Below the pieces are notes generated by a model. The model worked only from the letters and a program-made list of their open reading frames with translations, made no database searches and was not told the DNA's origin. DNA of 64,000 nt from Brachycybe producta. Its lineage: Eukaryota; Arthropoda; Diplopoda; Playtdesmida; Andrognathidae. Made by a program: the position numbers and the translations under genes. The stretch spans positions 865,213 to 929,212 of the forward strand of contig JAUPFP010000023.1 of the NCBI GenBank assembly GCA_036925085.1, in the 5' to 3' direction. Positions 35,252-46,024 of the stretch are shown piece by piece (position 1 is the stretch's first letter; each line of letters opens with the position of its first letter).

Positions 35252-36315
35252 CAGTCATGTCAAACTCGCGGCCCACAACGAATATCTTTGTTGCCCAGCC
35301 CATGACAGATCCAGGATTACTGACAATCAACTTGGGTCAGTTTTGAAAGTAATCACTGCGAACAAGATTTCCACCGAAGATTGTAGCAGAGAAGAGATGC
35401 CAAGTGTGACAACCTGCATCTGCAGACTTGTGGATCACCCCATAGAAATTCCCTTTTTTCAGAATGGCACCCCATTGAGCACAGATGTCCAGACTTGGGT
35501 GGCACGAATTCTTAGTGAATTCGAGGAACCGTGAGAAATTGGGAAGAGTCCCAAAAATGCCTTTCCTTAAAAGGTAATATTTTTAGCCTAGGGCAATAAT
35601 TGGCCCAGTTGGCCTGTCATTGAGCCCTTAGGTGACAGTTGCCCCTCCCTTGAGACAGAACGAAAGTGCCGTGCCACTTATGTTTGAGGACAGTCCGAGT
35701 TTGAGTTCGAATTGAGATAGTTCGGAACAGAGTGCAAAGAAAAGTGTTTTTATAACTCCGGACTTAGAGTGAATGTAATATTCCAGTATTTTAGTCTATA
35801 ATTGTATCGTCAATTTAAAGGATTATAATCATGTAAAAGTACAAAGTTGTTATATAAAAAGAAACCTTTTATACCTCATAAAAGTGTCGTGTTAGTTATT
35901 TTCTCCACAGTGAAAATAACAAAGGAAGAGACTTTGGCCTATATCTTCAGCACCAACAGAGGCACTCAAAAACCTTCTGAGTCCCTCTGGTTGGCACCTT
36001 CAGACCGGGCTAATGAGGACTAGTATCGTCAAGTTCGCTATGCATCTATACCAAAGATTTCCGAGACGAGACTGAGTGTGTTCCTGCTCGAGAGCGTGAG
36101 GAGGGCCATGGGGATGGTGCTAAAGAGCCAGCCTCGTCACACACGTGTCAGGAAGAAAACATTAATTTTACCGTTGTCCTTTTTCTTTTTTCTACTGTAC
36201 TTTTCGAAATAACCCTACGTTTCTATAAACATTGAAGTTATTGTTTTTTTCTGGCCCACATAAACTGGGGCTTTGTTTATTTGGCCCGTGTTAGCCTTTG
36301 AGTTTGACATGCTTG
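35252..36315. mobile_element. hAT-like element split by a solo LTR
   Basis: The left end CAGTCATGTCAAACTCGCGG and the right end (reverse complement CAAGCATGTCAAACTCAAAG) are inverted repeats of a common hAT type. The flanking octamers ACCTACAT and GCCTAAAC agree at 5 of 8 positions, so the duplication is only suggestive. A solo LTR occupies most of the interior. Confidence 0.6.
35405..36141 (+). repeat. Solo LTR, family shared with 43,301-44,219
   Basis: It starts TGTGACAACCTGCA and ends CTCGTCACA (737 bp). The left flank CAAG and right flank CACG differ at one base. The interior aligns with the copy at 43,301 (GGGCAATAATTGGCCCAGTT, TTGAGGACAGTCCGAGTTTG, CTGAGTCCCTCTGG). TATAAAAAG lies at about 35,853. 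Small frames inside it are not genes. Confidence 0.75.
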
Positions 36316-38999
36316 GCCTAAACGTTATCAATTATGCAGTATTACTATGCATATTAGTGAGGTTTATTAATACATTCAACAATGTATAACATCCAAACTT
36401 CCACAACACAACGTACCAAAACTCATGGCACACTGTGTTCTGCCTCAGACCCGCAGCACACCCTTTGGATACCCATTTTGCACTTAAAATATCCACGTAT
36501 GGCCCTCCACTTAAAGGTTTGGAGACTCCCCCTCGGACAAACAGCATTGAATCTTGTTATAAATATAGACAGTGTGACCACAACTTCGCAGCACATAGAA
36601 AGGTGGAGTCACACTACTCAACAAACAGCTGTAAAGTGTAGTGAAAAACCAAAAAAACACTTACAACATGTATTGTGAGGAATAGGACTGAATTTTTTTT
36701 GTATTGTGACAAGAGAGTGTCTTACTATTGGTTGCAAAGACATCATTGATGGTGTTAGGTTGTGGCTTGGCACTATAGGCCTACTGTCAATAAGGGAAAA
36801 TTACTATATGTGACAAAGAGATATTGCCACACTCTGTAATAAACAACTTTGGCAACACAAACATTTATAAATTAAGCAATCGATTATTTCAGCAATGTTC
36901 ATGAACTATTGTTGTATGTATGTATGTATGTATGTATGTATTTATGTTTGTATGTATGTATGTGTGTGTGTGCGTGCGTATGTTTATGTTTGTTTCCGCA
37001 ATGATTTTCAGCAAAGATGTTATCAGCTATATTGTTGTCAATTGTAGACCCCCACGTAAACACACAAATATGATGTGAATGGAATATTAAATTTGATTTA
37101 CAAAAGAGCTAGAGAGAAAGAGAGAGAGACCTTCTGGCTAAAAATGAGCACCAAAGTCAACAACAAAAAATTGTACAGTTTGCGAAGGCGAAAAACTCCA
37201 AATTCTACTTGTTGTTGTTGTTGTTGTTGTTACACAAGGTAGACACAGAAAAAACTTCCATTCTGTCAAACTAGGAATTTACCAATGAGGGAGGAAGGAG
37301 AATTAGATCTTAAAGCAATATTATTAGAGCTTTCACACAAGTTTCAATATATTTTTCTACTTCCAGTTTCTACAACACACAACTGTCACATACTTTCTTA
37401 TTATATAAGATATAATCTTGTTACTAAAATCACTTCATTGCTCTAGTTAGCTGACAAACATTGTTTTCTTATTAAATTTTCGTTAAGTTACAATGTTAGA
37501 ACAGCAAAACTATTTGGAATGTCCTCTTCTAAGTTTGGAAGTTCGTAATTGCTAACATAAAAAAACACCTAGGAAATGCTGAGACAAATTCTGAAATCAT
37601 ATTAAGGTTGCATGTATTTCTGACATACATATATAATCTTCTGAAGTTAGTGTTTTTGATAAAGGGTTTGAAAGAGAAAAAGGAAATGAAACAACTTTTA
37701 AACTGCACTGCACTGTCTTTTTACTTTAGAAGTTTCTCTCTTTTTTGATCTTCTATTATTATCTTCATTAGTCATAAAAATTTCAAATCTTAAAACAAAG
37801 TGCTAAAAGTCTTAAAAGTTATACAGTATGTCCCAAAATGAACGCACCACACACACACACACACACAGTCTGTAGTTTAGAATTTAATATTTCAGAAACA
37901 ATAATTAGAAGCTACACATTTGAACCTTGAGGCTGGAAGATATGTGAATACAGACATTATATTAGGTCAACTGAACTGAGAATACCACTATCGCCCTACC
38001 ACTTTAATTAGACCATAAATTGCCATTTCTCATCATGAAATGGTGTTATTTTGAGATAAAGCTGTAGTCAAATCTAAACTTACTTGTAAATAAAATACAT
38101 TACAACAATAGTTGAAATGATGAATAATTTGAAAATAAAAATTCCTTAAATAGAAATCCATCCCAAACACACCAAAAAATCGAATAAATGTCGAACAAAA
38201 TCAACTAGTTGAAAAGTTAAAATTGTTCCACTTTGAAACTGTTTTTGAGAGATTATTTCTGCTTTTCCCTGTTTAAAAAACGATTCTACCCTCATTTTCG
38301 TAAAGTAATAATAATTCTAATAATTAACCCATTGTGCTTTCGGCGCAGGGGTCTGCGCTGATCAAATTTGGCGGTGGCGACGTGGCGTGGCGTGGTCAAA
38401 ATTTAATCGGTGGCGGTGAAGCATGGCAGCAGCTTTCACCTCTAGTTCGTTGTGTCTGAGACATACTGTATATTTAACACTGCACTTTAAAATTACACAC
38501 GGCGTTTCAAAATTCTATTTATTAAAAAGTTCTGGAAAATCTCATAAAACTTTACATATAAAAAAAGAAACTGTAACATTGTAAATTAGGCATACAGAAA
38601 CCACACTTTTTTTTTATAAATTTTGCATAAAACTGTGTATGTGCTATAATTATCCTTAAAGAATGGGTATTCTTCAGAAATTAACAACAGAGTTATACAA
38701 TATAATGTTGTACAAATAGTAGGCAAAAGCATCTATCATTAAAACATCCGAGTTATTTTCAATTAAACTCTGTTTACTCTCAGTTTTGAAAACATCTTTA
38801 AGAAAAAAAAATTATAAGACTTTTAGAGGTGGCAACGGGCAGAACCGAACCGTTTCTACTCGGTTCGGTTCGCGATTTTTTGGAAGCCAGTTCTGATGAG
38901 TTCATAGATCTTGATTCCGAACCGTTGACATTTCTAAAGACTTTTAAAAACTAGAAGCATAGATGTATTTATCTTCAAAAATGAACTTTTGCTGTTGAT
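36316..38999. other. AT-rich intergenic DNA with microsatellites
   Basis: It contains (GTAT)n at 36,913-36,980, (TTG)n at about 37,209-37,231 and (CA)n at 37,848-37,867. ACAGTATGTCCCAAAATG at about 37,825 resembles a mariner terminus. A GGCGTGGCGTGG patch lies at about 38,369-38,400. Overlapping plus-strand frames at 36,382-36,678 have no recognisable motif. Confidence 0.5.
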
Positions 39000-39345
39000 T
39001 TGAAATGAACAGCTGATTTTCTAACTCAGAAGCAATACTAAAGAGAAACTGCAACTGTATTAGAAACTAGAACGGTAGCTGAACCATTTATTAGATATTT
39101 CATGTTGATATTTTTCAACATAAAAATGAAAAATATCATCTGTTTAATGTTGAATCATTTTCAAACATAAAAAAAACCTTATTTTAAAAGATAACATTAA
39201 GGTACTTCTAAGTGATTGAGGTACCCTTCTAGTTTCTAAAACAATTTCATGTTTCTCTTAATTTTGTTCCTGTAAGACAAAATAATCAGTGTGTGTGTGT
39301 GTGTGGGGGGGGGGGGGCGTTTACACTTTAAAACCAGCATAAGGA
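39000..39345. repeat. Dispersed TAGTTTCTA-family repeat
   Basis: It has inverted halves (AGAAACTAGAACGGTAGCTG and GTACCCTTCTAGTTTCTA) around a TTTTCAACAT core, then a GT/G run and GCGTTTACACTTTAAAACC. Related sequence lies at 28,965-29,060, 29,665-29,815, 45,728-46,024 and 56,590-56,705. Confidence 0.55.
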
Positions 39346-41270
39346 TATAGAAAAATATACTAAAGTCAATATATTGATTCAATATTTCCATATTTACACT
39401 TAAAATTAGAATATACTGTACACTTAAAGCTCGTAATAATCATTTCCGTCATTTATTTAGTTTTCTCTTTTGCAGCAGGCGGCCATTTTTAATCAAAACA
39501 TTCTAGATGAACAATTTACTTACAGTTTAAAGTACAATTTATAAATTATATTTTTGCAATTGCATTTGTGTATGTATGATTACATTTTTGCTTATTCTTG
39601 CACAGAAGTGCAACTTGAAACTTTATGCAGTGATATATATAATGTATATATATATTTTTTTCCCGTAACAAAGTTAATTATTGTTCAAAAAAGCCCAATT
39701 ATTATTATTATTATATATAGTAATTCTAGTACCAAAAAATCTTTTAAGCTAAGATATGCATTAATATGACTTCGTCTTGAATTTCTTTTTTGTTTTGAAG
39801 GAAAAGCCCTTCTAAAAAAACTATTTACTAATGAGTAATGACAATCTTTATTTCTAATAAGGCTACTACAAATAAAATACCATTGCTTCATTGGTGAGCT
39901 TTAATCACGTGACTACTAATTTCTTAAAAAAAAGTGTGTCAGTGATTAATCTTTCATTTAAGTGTCATTACTTATTTTTCTAAAGAAAGACATAAGCTAA
40001 GATGTTTGGAAAGTGCATTGTCACTAATATCTCAATGAAAAAATAAATGTTAAAACTAAATTCAATAAATTGTAAAGCGATGTCATCAATAGCTAAGATG
40101 AACATTGAACAAGCCTACTTCATCATAAAATGTATGCTGAGAGTTAGCAACAATCGCCATATAGTCATCATCATCATTACAAGGAAATCATCTTTAATGA
40201 TTATTTTCGACAAAAAGAAAAAAAGGAGGAGGAGGAAGATAGTGTTGAATTTTGTTAAGACCTTTAATAAAGTTCTGGCACAATAATATTAGCACACATT
40301 GTGCCTTGCAAAGGAAAGAATTTATTGATTAATAATGATCGTTAATTGCCTTCAATTCAAATAATTGCCAATATGATGCTACAATGAATCTTTGTTTCTT
40401 CCCTTTCAATTTATAGCCCAAAGGTGTTGTTTACGCCATGCCAACAACTATTGGAACATTCCATGTGTTTACATCACCAACATTTTCTTGTACAAATCTT
40501 CGATAATTTTTTCAGTATGTGTTGGCGATGTAAACTCACCATTAAGTACTGTACACATACACTGCAACAAGTGAAGACATTTATGTTGCATTAACTTCCA
40601 TTAAGTAGACATTGCGTTCACACAGGTGAAACAGGCTGCATTATGCCGAGAGTTGTTTCTATAAAGCCACACAATAAAATAGCCATTTATGCAATGCACA
40701 GAATGCCTAAAACAGTTCTTAGCGATTCAGACAATGCACAACATTCTGTACATGTTGTACACCACATATGGAATGTTTTTACTGAGTGCGAAATCTGCGG
40801 CTAAAATAGTGAATTGGAGATTTTGCACATTGATTAATGCATCTTTCGAATGATTTTGATTTCACACTTTGGTCGTAACAAACATATTTTCTGAAATCAA
40901 TGATGAAAAATTAATGGGTCGTGTTAAATTCGAGGCCACATTATATCTGGGCTAATACAGTACTCTGCAAGCAGCCAAGAAGGCTTGTGGCAGAGGTACC
41001 AGAACTCAATTGCATTCAGATGCATTGTCAAAACTCAAAGATATAAACTCAGTAACAATTGTAACATGTTCTGGTGCAGCTGAAATACTGCTATGCTCAA
41101 AAATTAAGAGAACCCACCCACCCCTTCATATAACAAGATGATTTCCATGCGTAAAACTACCTATTATTCTACTAATAAATGACCAATAACAACTGTCCCG
41201 TGCTCAAATATAAATGCCCTGCGTAGTTTACTTGAAGTTGTTTTAGGACAAAAAGCCTTTTATCATCCGC
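39346..41270. other. AT-rich intergenic DNA
   Basis: Short frames (for example 40,392-40,574) show no recognisable motif. A dispersed repeat shared with 21,578-21,660 lies at 40,963-41,045. No gene is supported. Confidence 0.5.
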
Positions 41271-41537
41271 TTAAAAAATGTTAAGACTACAATCTGACCT
41301 CCTTGCAAATAAATTATCCCAACCAAGCTCTGAAAGCATTTTAGTCACACTCTTGGCAATCTCATATTTGCTATAAACAAACTTAACATAAGGATGTTGA
41401 ACCACTTCAACAGAATCAACTAAAACCTCTGTAGTGTGTGGACTCCAAAACAGTGCAATACATACAGTATGCATTTCAAAAGTAAATAAGAAACAAGAGC
41501 CTTTTACAGACAGTAATCCAACCAACCATGAAAACAT
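41271..41537 (-). pseudogene. Non-LTR reverse transcriptase C-terminal relic
   Basis: The minus-strand frame of 88 codons contains LFWSPHTTEVLVDSVEVVQ, then SVTKMLSELGWDNLFARR. This arrangement (WSPH, a VQ-helix about ten residues later, then LGWxxLxxRR) is the familiar tail of jockey/CR1-type ORF2 reverse transcriptases, after the catalytic domain. Usual Arg/Ala residues after VQ are replaced. No palm motifs (YADD) or endonuclease lie upstream on that strand, and the frame stops soon after RR. It is therefore a 5'-truncated, decayed copy. Confidence 0.6.
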
Positions 41538-42384
41538 CTCTTTTTTGAGGGATTTTCATTACAAAAATATCTGAAGCTAAACAACTCCATTGTTATTGGG
41601 TGCTACTTATAACATGCCCATTACGTGGCAACTTCAAAAGTTTTCAACAGAAACTCCTATTTCACAATTACCACGAGTAAAATAACAGATGACACTCATA
41701 TTACCAATATAAAAATAACAACATTCTGAAAAAAGAGCGTTTTTTTTCTTCTTCTTCTAAATGTCACTTTTTTTTTTAAAAAAATAAAAAAGTACTTAGA
41801 AAGAAAAATCTTGACAAAATTTTAATTTTCTATTCGTGCCTCTTGTGTGTGTATCTATCTATTGATGATTCTAACACATACTTTTCAGTTGATGCAATAA
41901 ACAGTTAATTTAGCCAATAAATTGCATACGATGCACGTGGTTTATACGTGTCACATATATATAACAACATTTTGTGAAACAAACGCACCTTGAAATTTTC
42001 ATTTTGTACACATTTTTAGCGTCTTGTACTTGTTTTGTAGCATTGCGGAATATTCAATTCCGAAAGAAATACGTGTTTTGCATGTAACTAGCATGTTACA
42101 AGCTTTTATTGTTTTTCTTCATTGTCATGTTTTGTTCAAAGAAGAAAAAAAAACATAAAAAATCTCAACAAAACAGGACATTGAAATACCACCTCCCCCC
42201 CTTTCCTTTTAATATGTTGGTCACAAATACGAAGATATAAATAACTGCATTTATTTATATAATGCTCTTATTCATGTTCTTGTAGTATTATAATTTTATA
42301 AAAGTCAATACATTCAGCGCAATTTATTAAACTATTCGTTTTACTCAGATTTTGTTTAATTTGAAATCACATGATTTGTTTTTT
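41538..42384. other. AT-rich intergenic DNA
   Basis: Poly-T and poly-A tracts and no supported gene. Confidence 0.5.
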
Positions 42385-42549
42385 CATACCACGGATAAAT
42401 CATACCATGGACACTCCATAGATATACCCCAGACAAATCATACCACGGACACTTTATACTATGGACATTCCATACCTCAGACAACTCATACTACGGGACA
42501 ACTCATACAACAGACACTTCATACTATGGACAAATCATAACATGGACAC
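42385..42549. repeat. Minisatellite, left part
   Basis: Degenerate tandem units such as CATACCATGGACACT, CATACCACGGACACTT and CATACCCCAGACAACT, about 15-16 bp each. It is continued at 44,423 after an inserted transposon. Confidence 0.85.
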
Positions 42550-44421
42550 TAGGGTGGAGTGAAAATGTATGAAAAACGACTTTTTTCGATTTTTGTAATG
42601 GAATAGTTGCTAAAAGCTGTCTTTCTGTTTAACATTTAAATGTGCAAAATGGCAATTTTCTAGATTTAAGTTTCGAGGTGCCCCCGATGATCCGAAATTT
42701 GTAAAATTTTGCAATTTTCTATTAATTTTCTATAAATCATATTGTTTTGAGTACGCAAAAAACATATGGAATAGTCACAAAACATGTTTCCGAACTCGAT
42801 TTGGCATAAGAAAAACTATAGTTGCCCTAATTTAGACTTTTGAGGTGCCCCAGAAGCCCTAGAAATCAGAAAAAAAAGATGAAAAATGAAATAATTTTTT
42901 GTAATTATTATAGGATGTTCTTTATTTCATTTTATTAATAGTAATCAAAAGAAATATAAAAAACAATAGTTGCAAACAAGTTATGTGTTGTAGTCACACT
43001 TTGTTTCAAAGGAAGGCATGTTCTTACACAATAAAAGCCTCCCCGGATGATGTTTACAGTGAGCAGAGTTACCTGGAAAAATTAAGTGGGAGGTGGGGCA
43101 TCTACAAAGGGCTTTTTAAACATGTTCCTATGTATTCTGTTAAAATTTCACATATAGATTATAGATATTTATAATTAAAAATAGACATTTTTTCCTGAAA
43201 ATATCAAAATTTCAAAACTCTGTGGGCACCTCAAAATGCAACATTAGAAAAGAAATATTTTGCATGGTTCCTTATAGAGTCAACCTACAACATTTCCAAG
43301 TGTGACACCCTGTAGAAACAGAAGGTGAAACACTTAAGTCAAAAATTCAGTTTTGACAGTAAGGCACCCCTTGGTGCACAGATGTTCGGACATGGGTGGC
43401 CCGAATTCTAAAGAATTCGTGGAACCAAGTCCGACCATGAGAAAATTGGAAATAAGTTCCAAGAATATTTCTGATTATGATTTAATATCCCCGGCCCAGG
43501 GCAATGATTGGCCCAGTTGGTCAATCATTAAGCCCTGAGGTGATAGTTGCCACTCCCAGGAGACCGGACAAGTGAGCCTGAGACTTGAATGTGAGGACAG
43601 TCAGAGTTTAGACACTGAGTAAGAAAGTCAGAGCCTAGAGTTGAAACTAGTAAGTCTTGTTTCAGAGTCAGTCCAAGAGGACTAGAAGAGAAAACTCTAA
43701 ACACAGAGTGTAGAGTTAAGTCTGACTGATAGTAACAGAGTTTTGTAAAGAGTGTTATCAAGAATGTAATAACCAAAGAGCTAGTAAAGAGACATTATTA
43801 TACATCAACCTGTGTCAGTGTTGTGTATGTGAATTGTATTGGGTTTCTGTACTCCTAAAATAGAGGAGTATCCAGCAGAAGGTACTCAGACACAGCCTGA
43901 GTCCCTCTGCCTGGAGCCTCCAGCAACTCAACGAAAAGGACTAGAGTTACTTCGGCATCGTCACGCCCTATATCCAAAGATCCCTAGGAAAGACGGTCTT
44001 TTTGTGGGCCGTGCCAGGCGAGGCAAGTAAATGTCACGCCCGGTGAACCCAACCCCCAGAGGTTCAACAGCAGTAGAGGCTGGTCCGCAGCAGTCGACAA
44101 CAGTCGACCCCGGCACCACCGATTCAGCAGAGGGAACAACGTCGGCAACGAGGACGAAGTTCCTCACGCATCGTCGGTAATGGAGCCAAAGGTACAAGAG
44201 GTGGGCCAGTCACGTCACACAAGGTATTCTATTTTTATTTTGCAAAAATATTTTTTTCACTTCACCCTAAAAAAAAAATCAAAATTTCAAAACTCTGGGG
44301 GCACCTCAATGTGCAACATTAGAAAAAAAATATTTTGCATGGTTCCTTATAGAGTCAACCTACAACATTTCCAAGGTATTCTATTTTTATTTTGCAAAAA
44401 TATTTTTTTCACTCCACCCTA
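42550..44421. mobile_element. TIR element inserted in the minisatellite
   Basis: The ends TAGGGTGGAGTGAAAA and TTTTTTTCACTCCACCCTA are inverted repeats, and TA occurs at each boundary, as in mariner-type insertions. The array resumes directly on both sides. The right end is present twice in tandem (~150 bp, with CAAAATTTCAAAACTCTG and GGCACCTCAA words); the first copy is split by a solo LTR. No transposase frame remains. Confidence 0.75.
43301..44219 (+). repeat. Solo LTR with 4-bp target duplication
   Basis: It begins TGTGACACCCTGTAG and ends CACGTCACA (919 bp), flanked by CAAG on both sides (43,297-43,300 and 44,220-44,223). The uninterrupted target is preserved 150 bp to the right (TTTCCAAGGTATTC at 44,368-44,381), which confirms the boundaries. 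It is related to the solo LTR at 35,405. The frames inside it are not genes. Confidence 0.9.
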
Positions 44422-44422
44422 A

Positions 44423-44766
44423 TGGACACTGCATACCCCAGACAGCTCATACTACGGGACAACTCATAACATGGACACACCATACCACGGACACTTCATA
44501 CCATGGACACACCATACCACAGACACTTTATACCATGGACACTCCATACCATAGACACTCCATATCCCAGACAACTCATACTATGGGATAACTCATACAA
44601 CGGACACTTCATACCACGGACAAATCATAACATGGACACTACATACCCCAGACAGCGCATACTACGGGACAACTCATACCACGGACAAACCATACCATGG
44701 ACACACCATACCCCAGACAACTCATACATCGGTACAACTCATACCACGGTACAACTCATGACACGG
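44423..44766. repeat. Minisatellite, right part
   Basis: About 22 further degenerate units of CATACCAYGGACACNN and CATACCCCAGACAACT types. The plus-strand frame here is a translation of the repeat. Confidence 0.88.
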
Positions 44767-45727
44767 GAGAGATGCGTTTACACTTTAAAACCCTTAATGT
44801 TTGGATAAAAAACGAAATTCGATTTACAAAAAAATAACTCAAGATTTTTACTTGATTTTTTTGGTTGTAATTCTCATTTCATTTTAATATGTACATTTTT
44901 TGAAGCAGAAATTTTTTATAAATTTATTGCAATACGCAGAAGTAGAAAGACAGATTTTCCATTTCAGATATAATAATAAAAATGATTGTTATAAAAACTT
45001 ATATATGAGAATATTTTAGTATACATAATGGAATTTCTAGAAAAGCTCACAAACTTGAGTACTGATTTCAATTAGATAAAAATTAAATTTGGAAAAAGTC
45101 TTGTCCTTGACAATAAACTAAAAAAAAATCCAATTTTCTGTTATTGCATTCGGAGTACTACTTCAGGCCAAAACGAAATAAATACTGCGCAGATTAATTA
45201 CTAATAAATGTAATTAGAAATAATATTATGGTGGTTTTAAGTTGATTTTTGTGCTGTTTGTAAATAAGATGCACTTCACCACAGGAAGTTATTTATTTGT
45301 GTACGCTTGAGAAGAAGAAACATTCCAAGAATTACTTAGAAATATTGTAATATTAAATGGGGGGAAATGTTGACGTTATTTTTGGTTGTTTCATCCTTGC
45401 GTCCAAAATCTATAGAAATGGACAACTAATAAATTGGTTAGTCGAGCGTGATAAATGTACAATTTCTCTACACAGGTTCAAAAAAACCTAACGGATTCGA
45501 AGATTTGTCACGCATCACTTTGTAGTCTATACTTAACTGTGCACACGAGATTTGAGTCTGTCACAAATATACTACTACTGGACAGAATGTGGCGCGTTCC
45601 ATTTCGCATGACGATAGTGGTTGGAGGTGGAGGCTAACAATGCTTTTAGATAATTTGGTTGGAATATGTTGGCGGTGGAGGATGTCTCTCAAACTAGTTA
45701 TTCTATCCTTCATGTGCAAAATGAAGA
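44767..45727. other. AT-rich intergenic DNA
   Basis: It starts with GCGTTTACACTTTAAAACC, shared with the family at 39,320. The frame 45,455-45,637 shows no recognisable domain. Confidence 0.5.
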
Positions 45728-46024
45728 AGAACTCGAATGTTTTTTTTAGAAACTAGAAGGGTAACTGAATCACTTAAGGGTATTTTCATGTTGTTATCCT
45801 TGAAAATAAGTATTTAACTGGCAAAAATTTAAGAAAAATATCACTTGCTTTAAAGTTGGGTCCTATTCAAACTCACTCAAAAAGCTTATTTTGAAAGATT
45901 TCAACATGAAAAAATACCATTAAGAAACTCAACTACCGCCTTCTAGTTTCTATAACATTTTGTAGTTTCTCTTAATTTTGCTTTCGAAAGACAGAAAAAT
46001 CAAGAGTTCATCATAAAACCTTTG
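45728..46024. repeat. Dispersed TAGTTTCTA-family repeat, second good copy
   Basis: AGAAACTAGAAGGGTAACTG on the left and CCGCCTTCTAGTTTCTATAA on the right are inverted halves around TTTTGAAAGATTTCAACAT. It closely follows the copy at 39,000-39,345. Confidence 0.6.

Noticed and set aside
36382..36678. 98-codon frame with Cys/His residues suggesting a zinc finger
   Set aside because: Cys/His spacing does not fit a finger, an overlapping frame is equally open, and codon use looks random.
41881..42190. Candidate promoter or CACGTG region
   Set aside because: Only single weak motifs; no transcript start or gene nearby to support it.
42385..44766. Repeat array considered as CRISPR
   Set aside because: Units are 15-16 bp, degenerate and without unique spacers, in animal DNA; it is a minisatellite.
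45455..45637. Possible upstream exon of the receptor gene
   Set aside because: No similarity to the first lobe of the ligand-binding domain and no matching splice phase.
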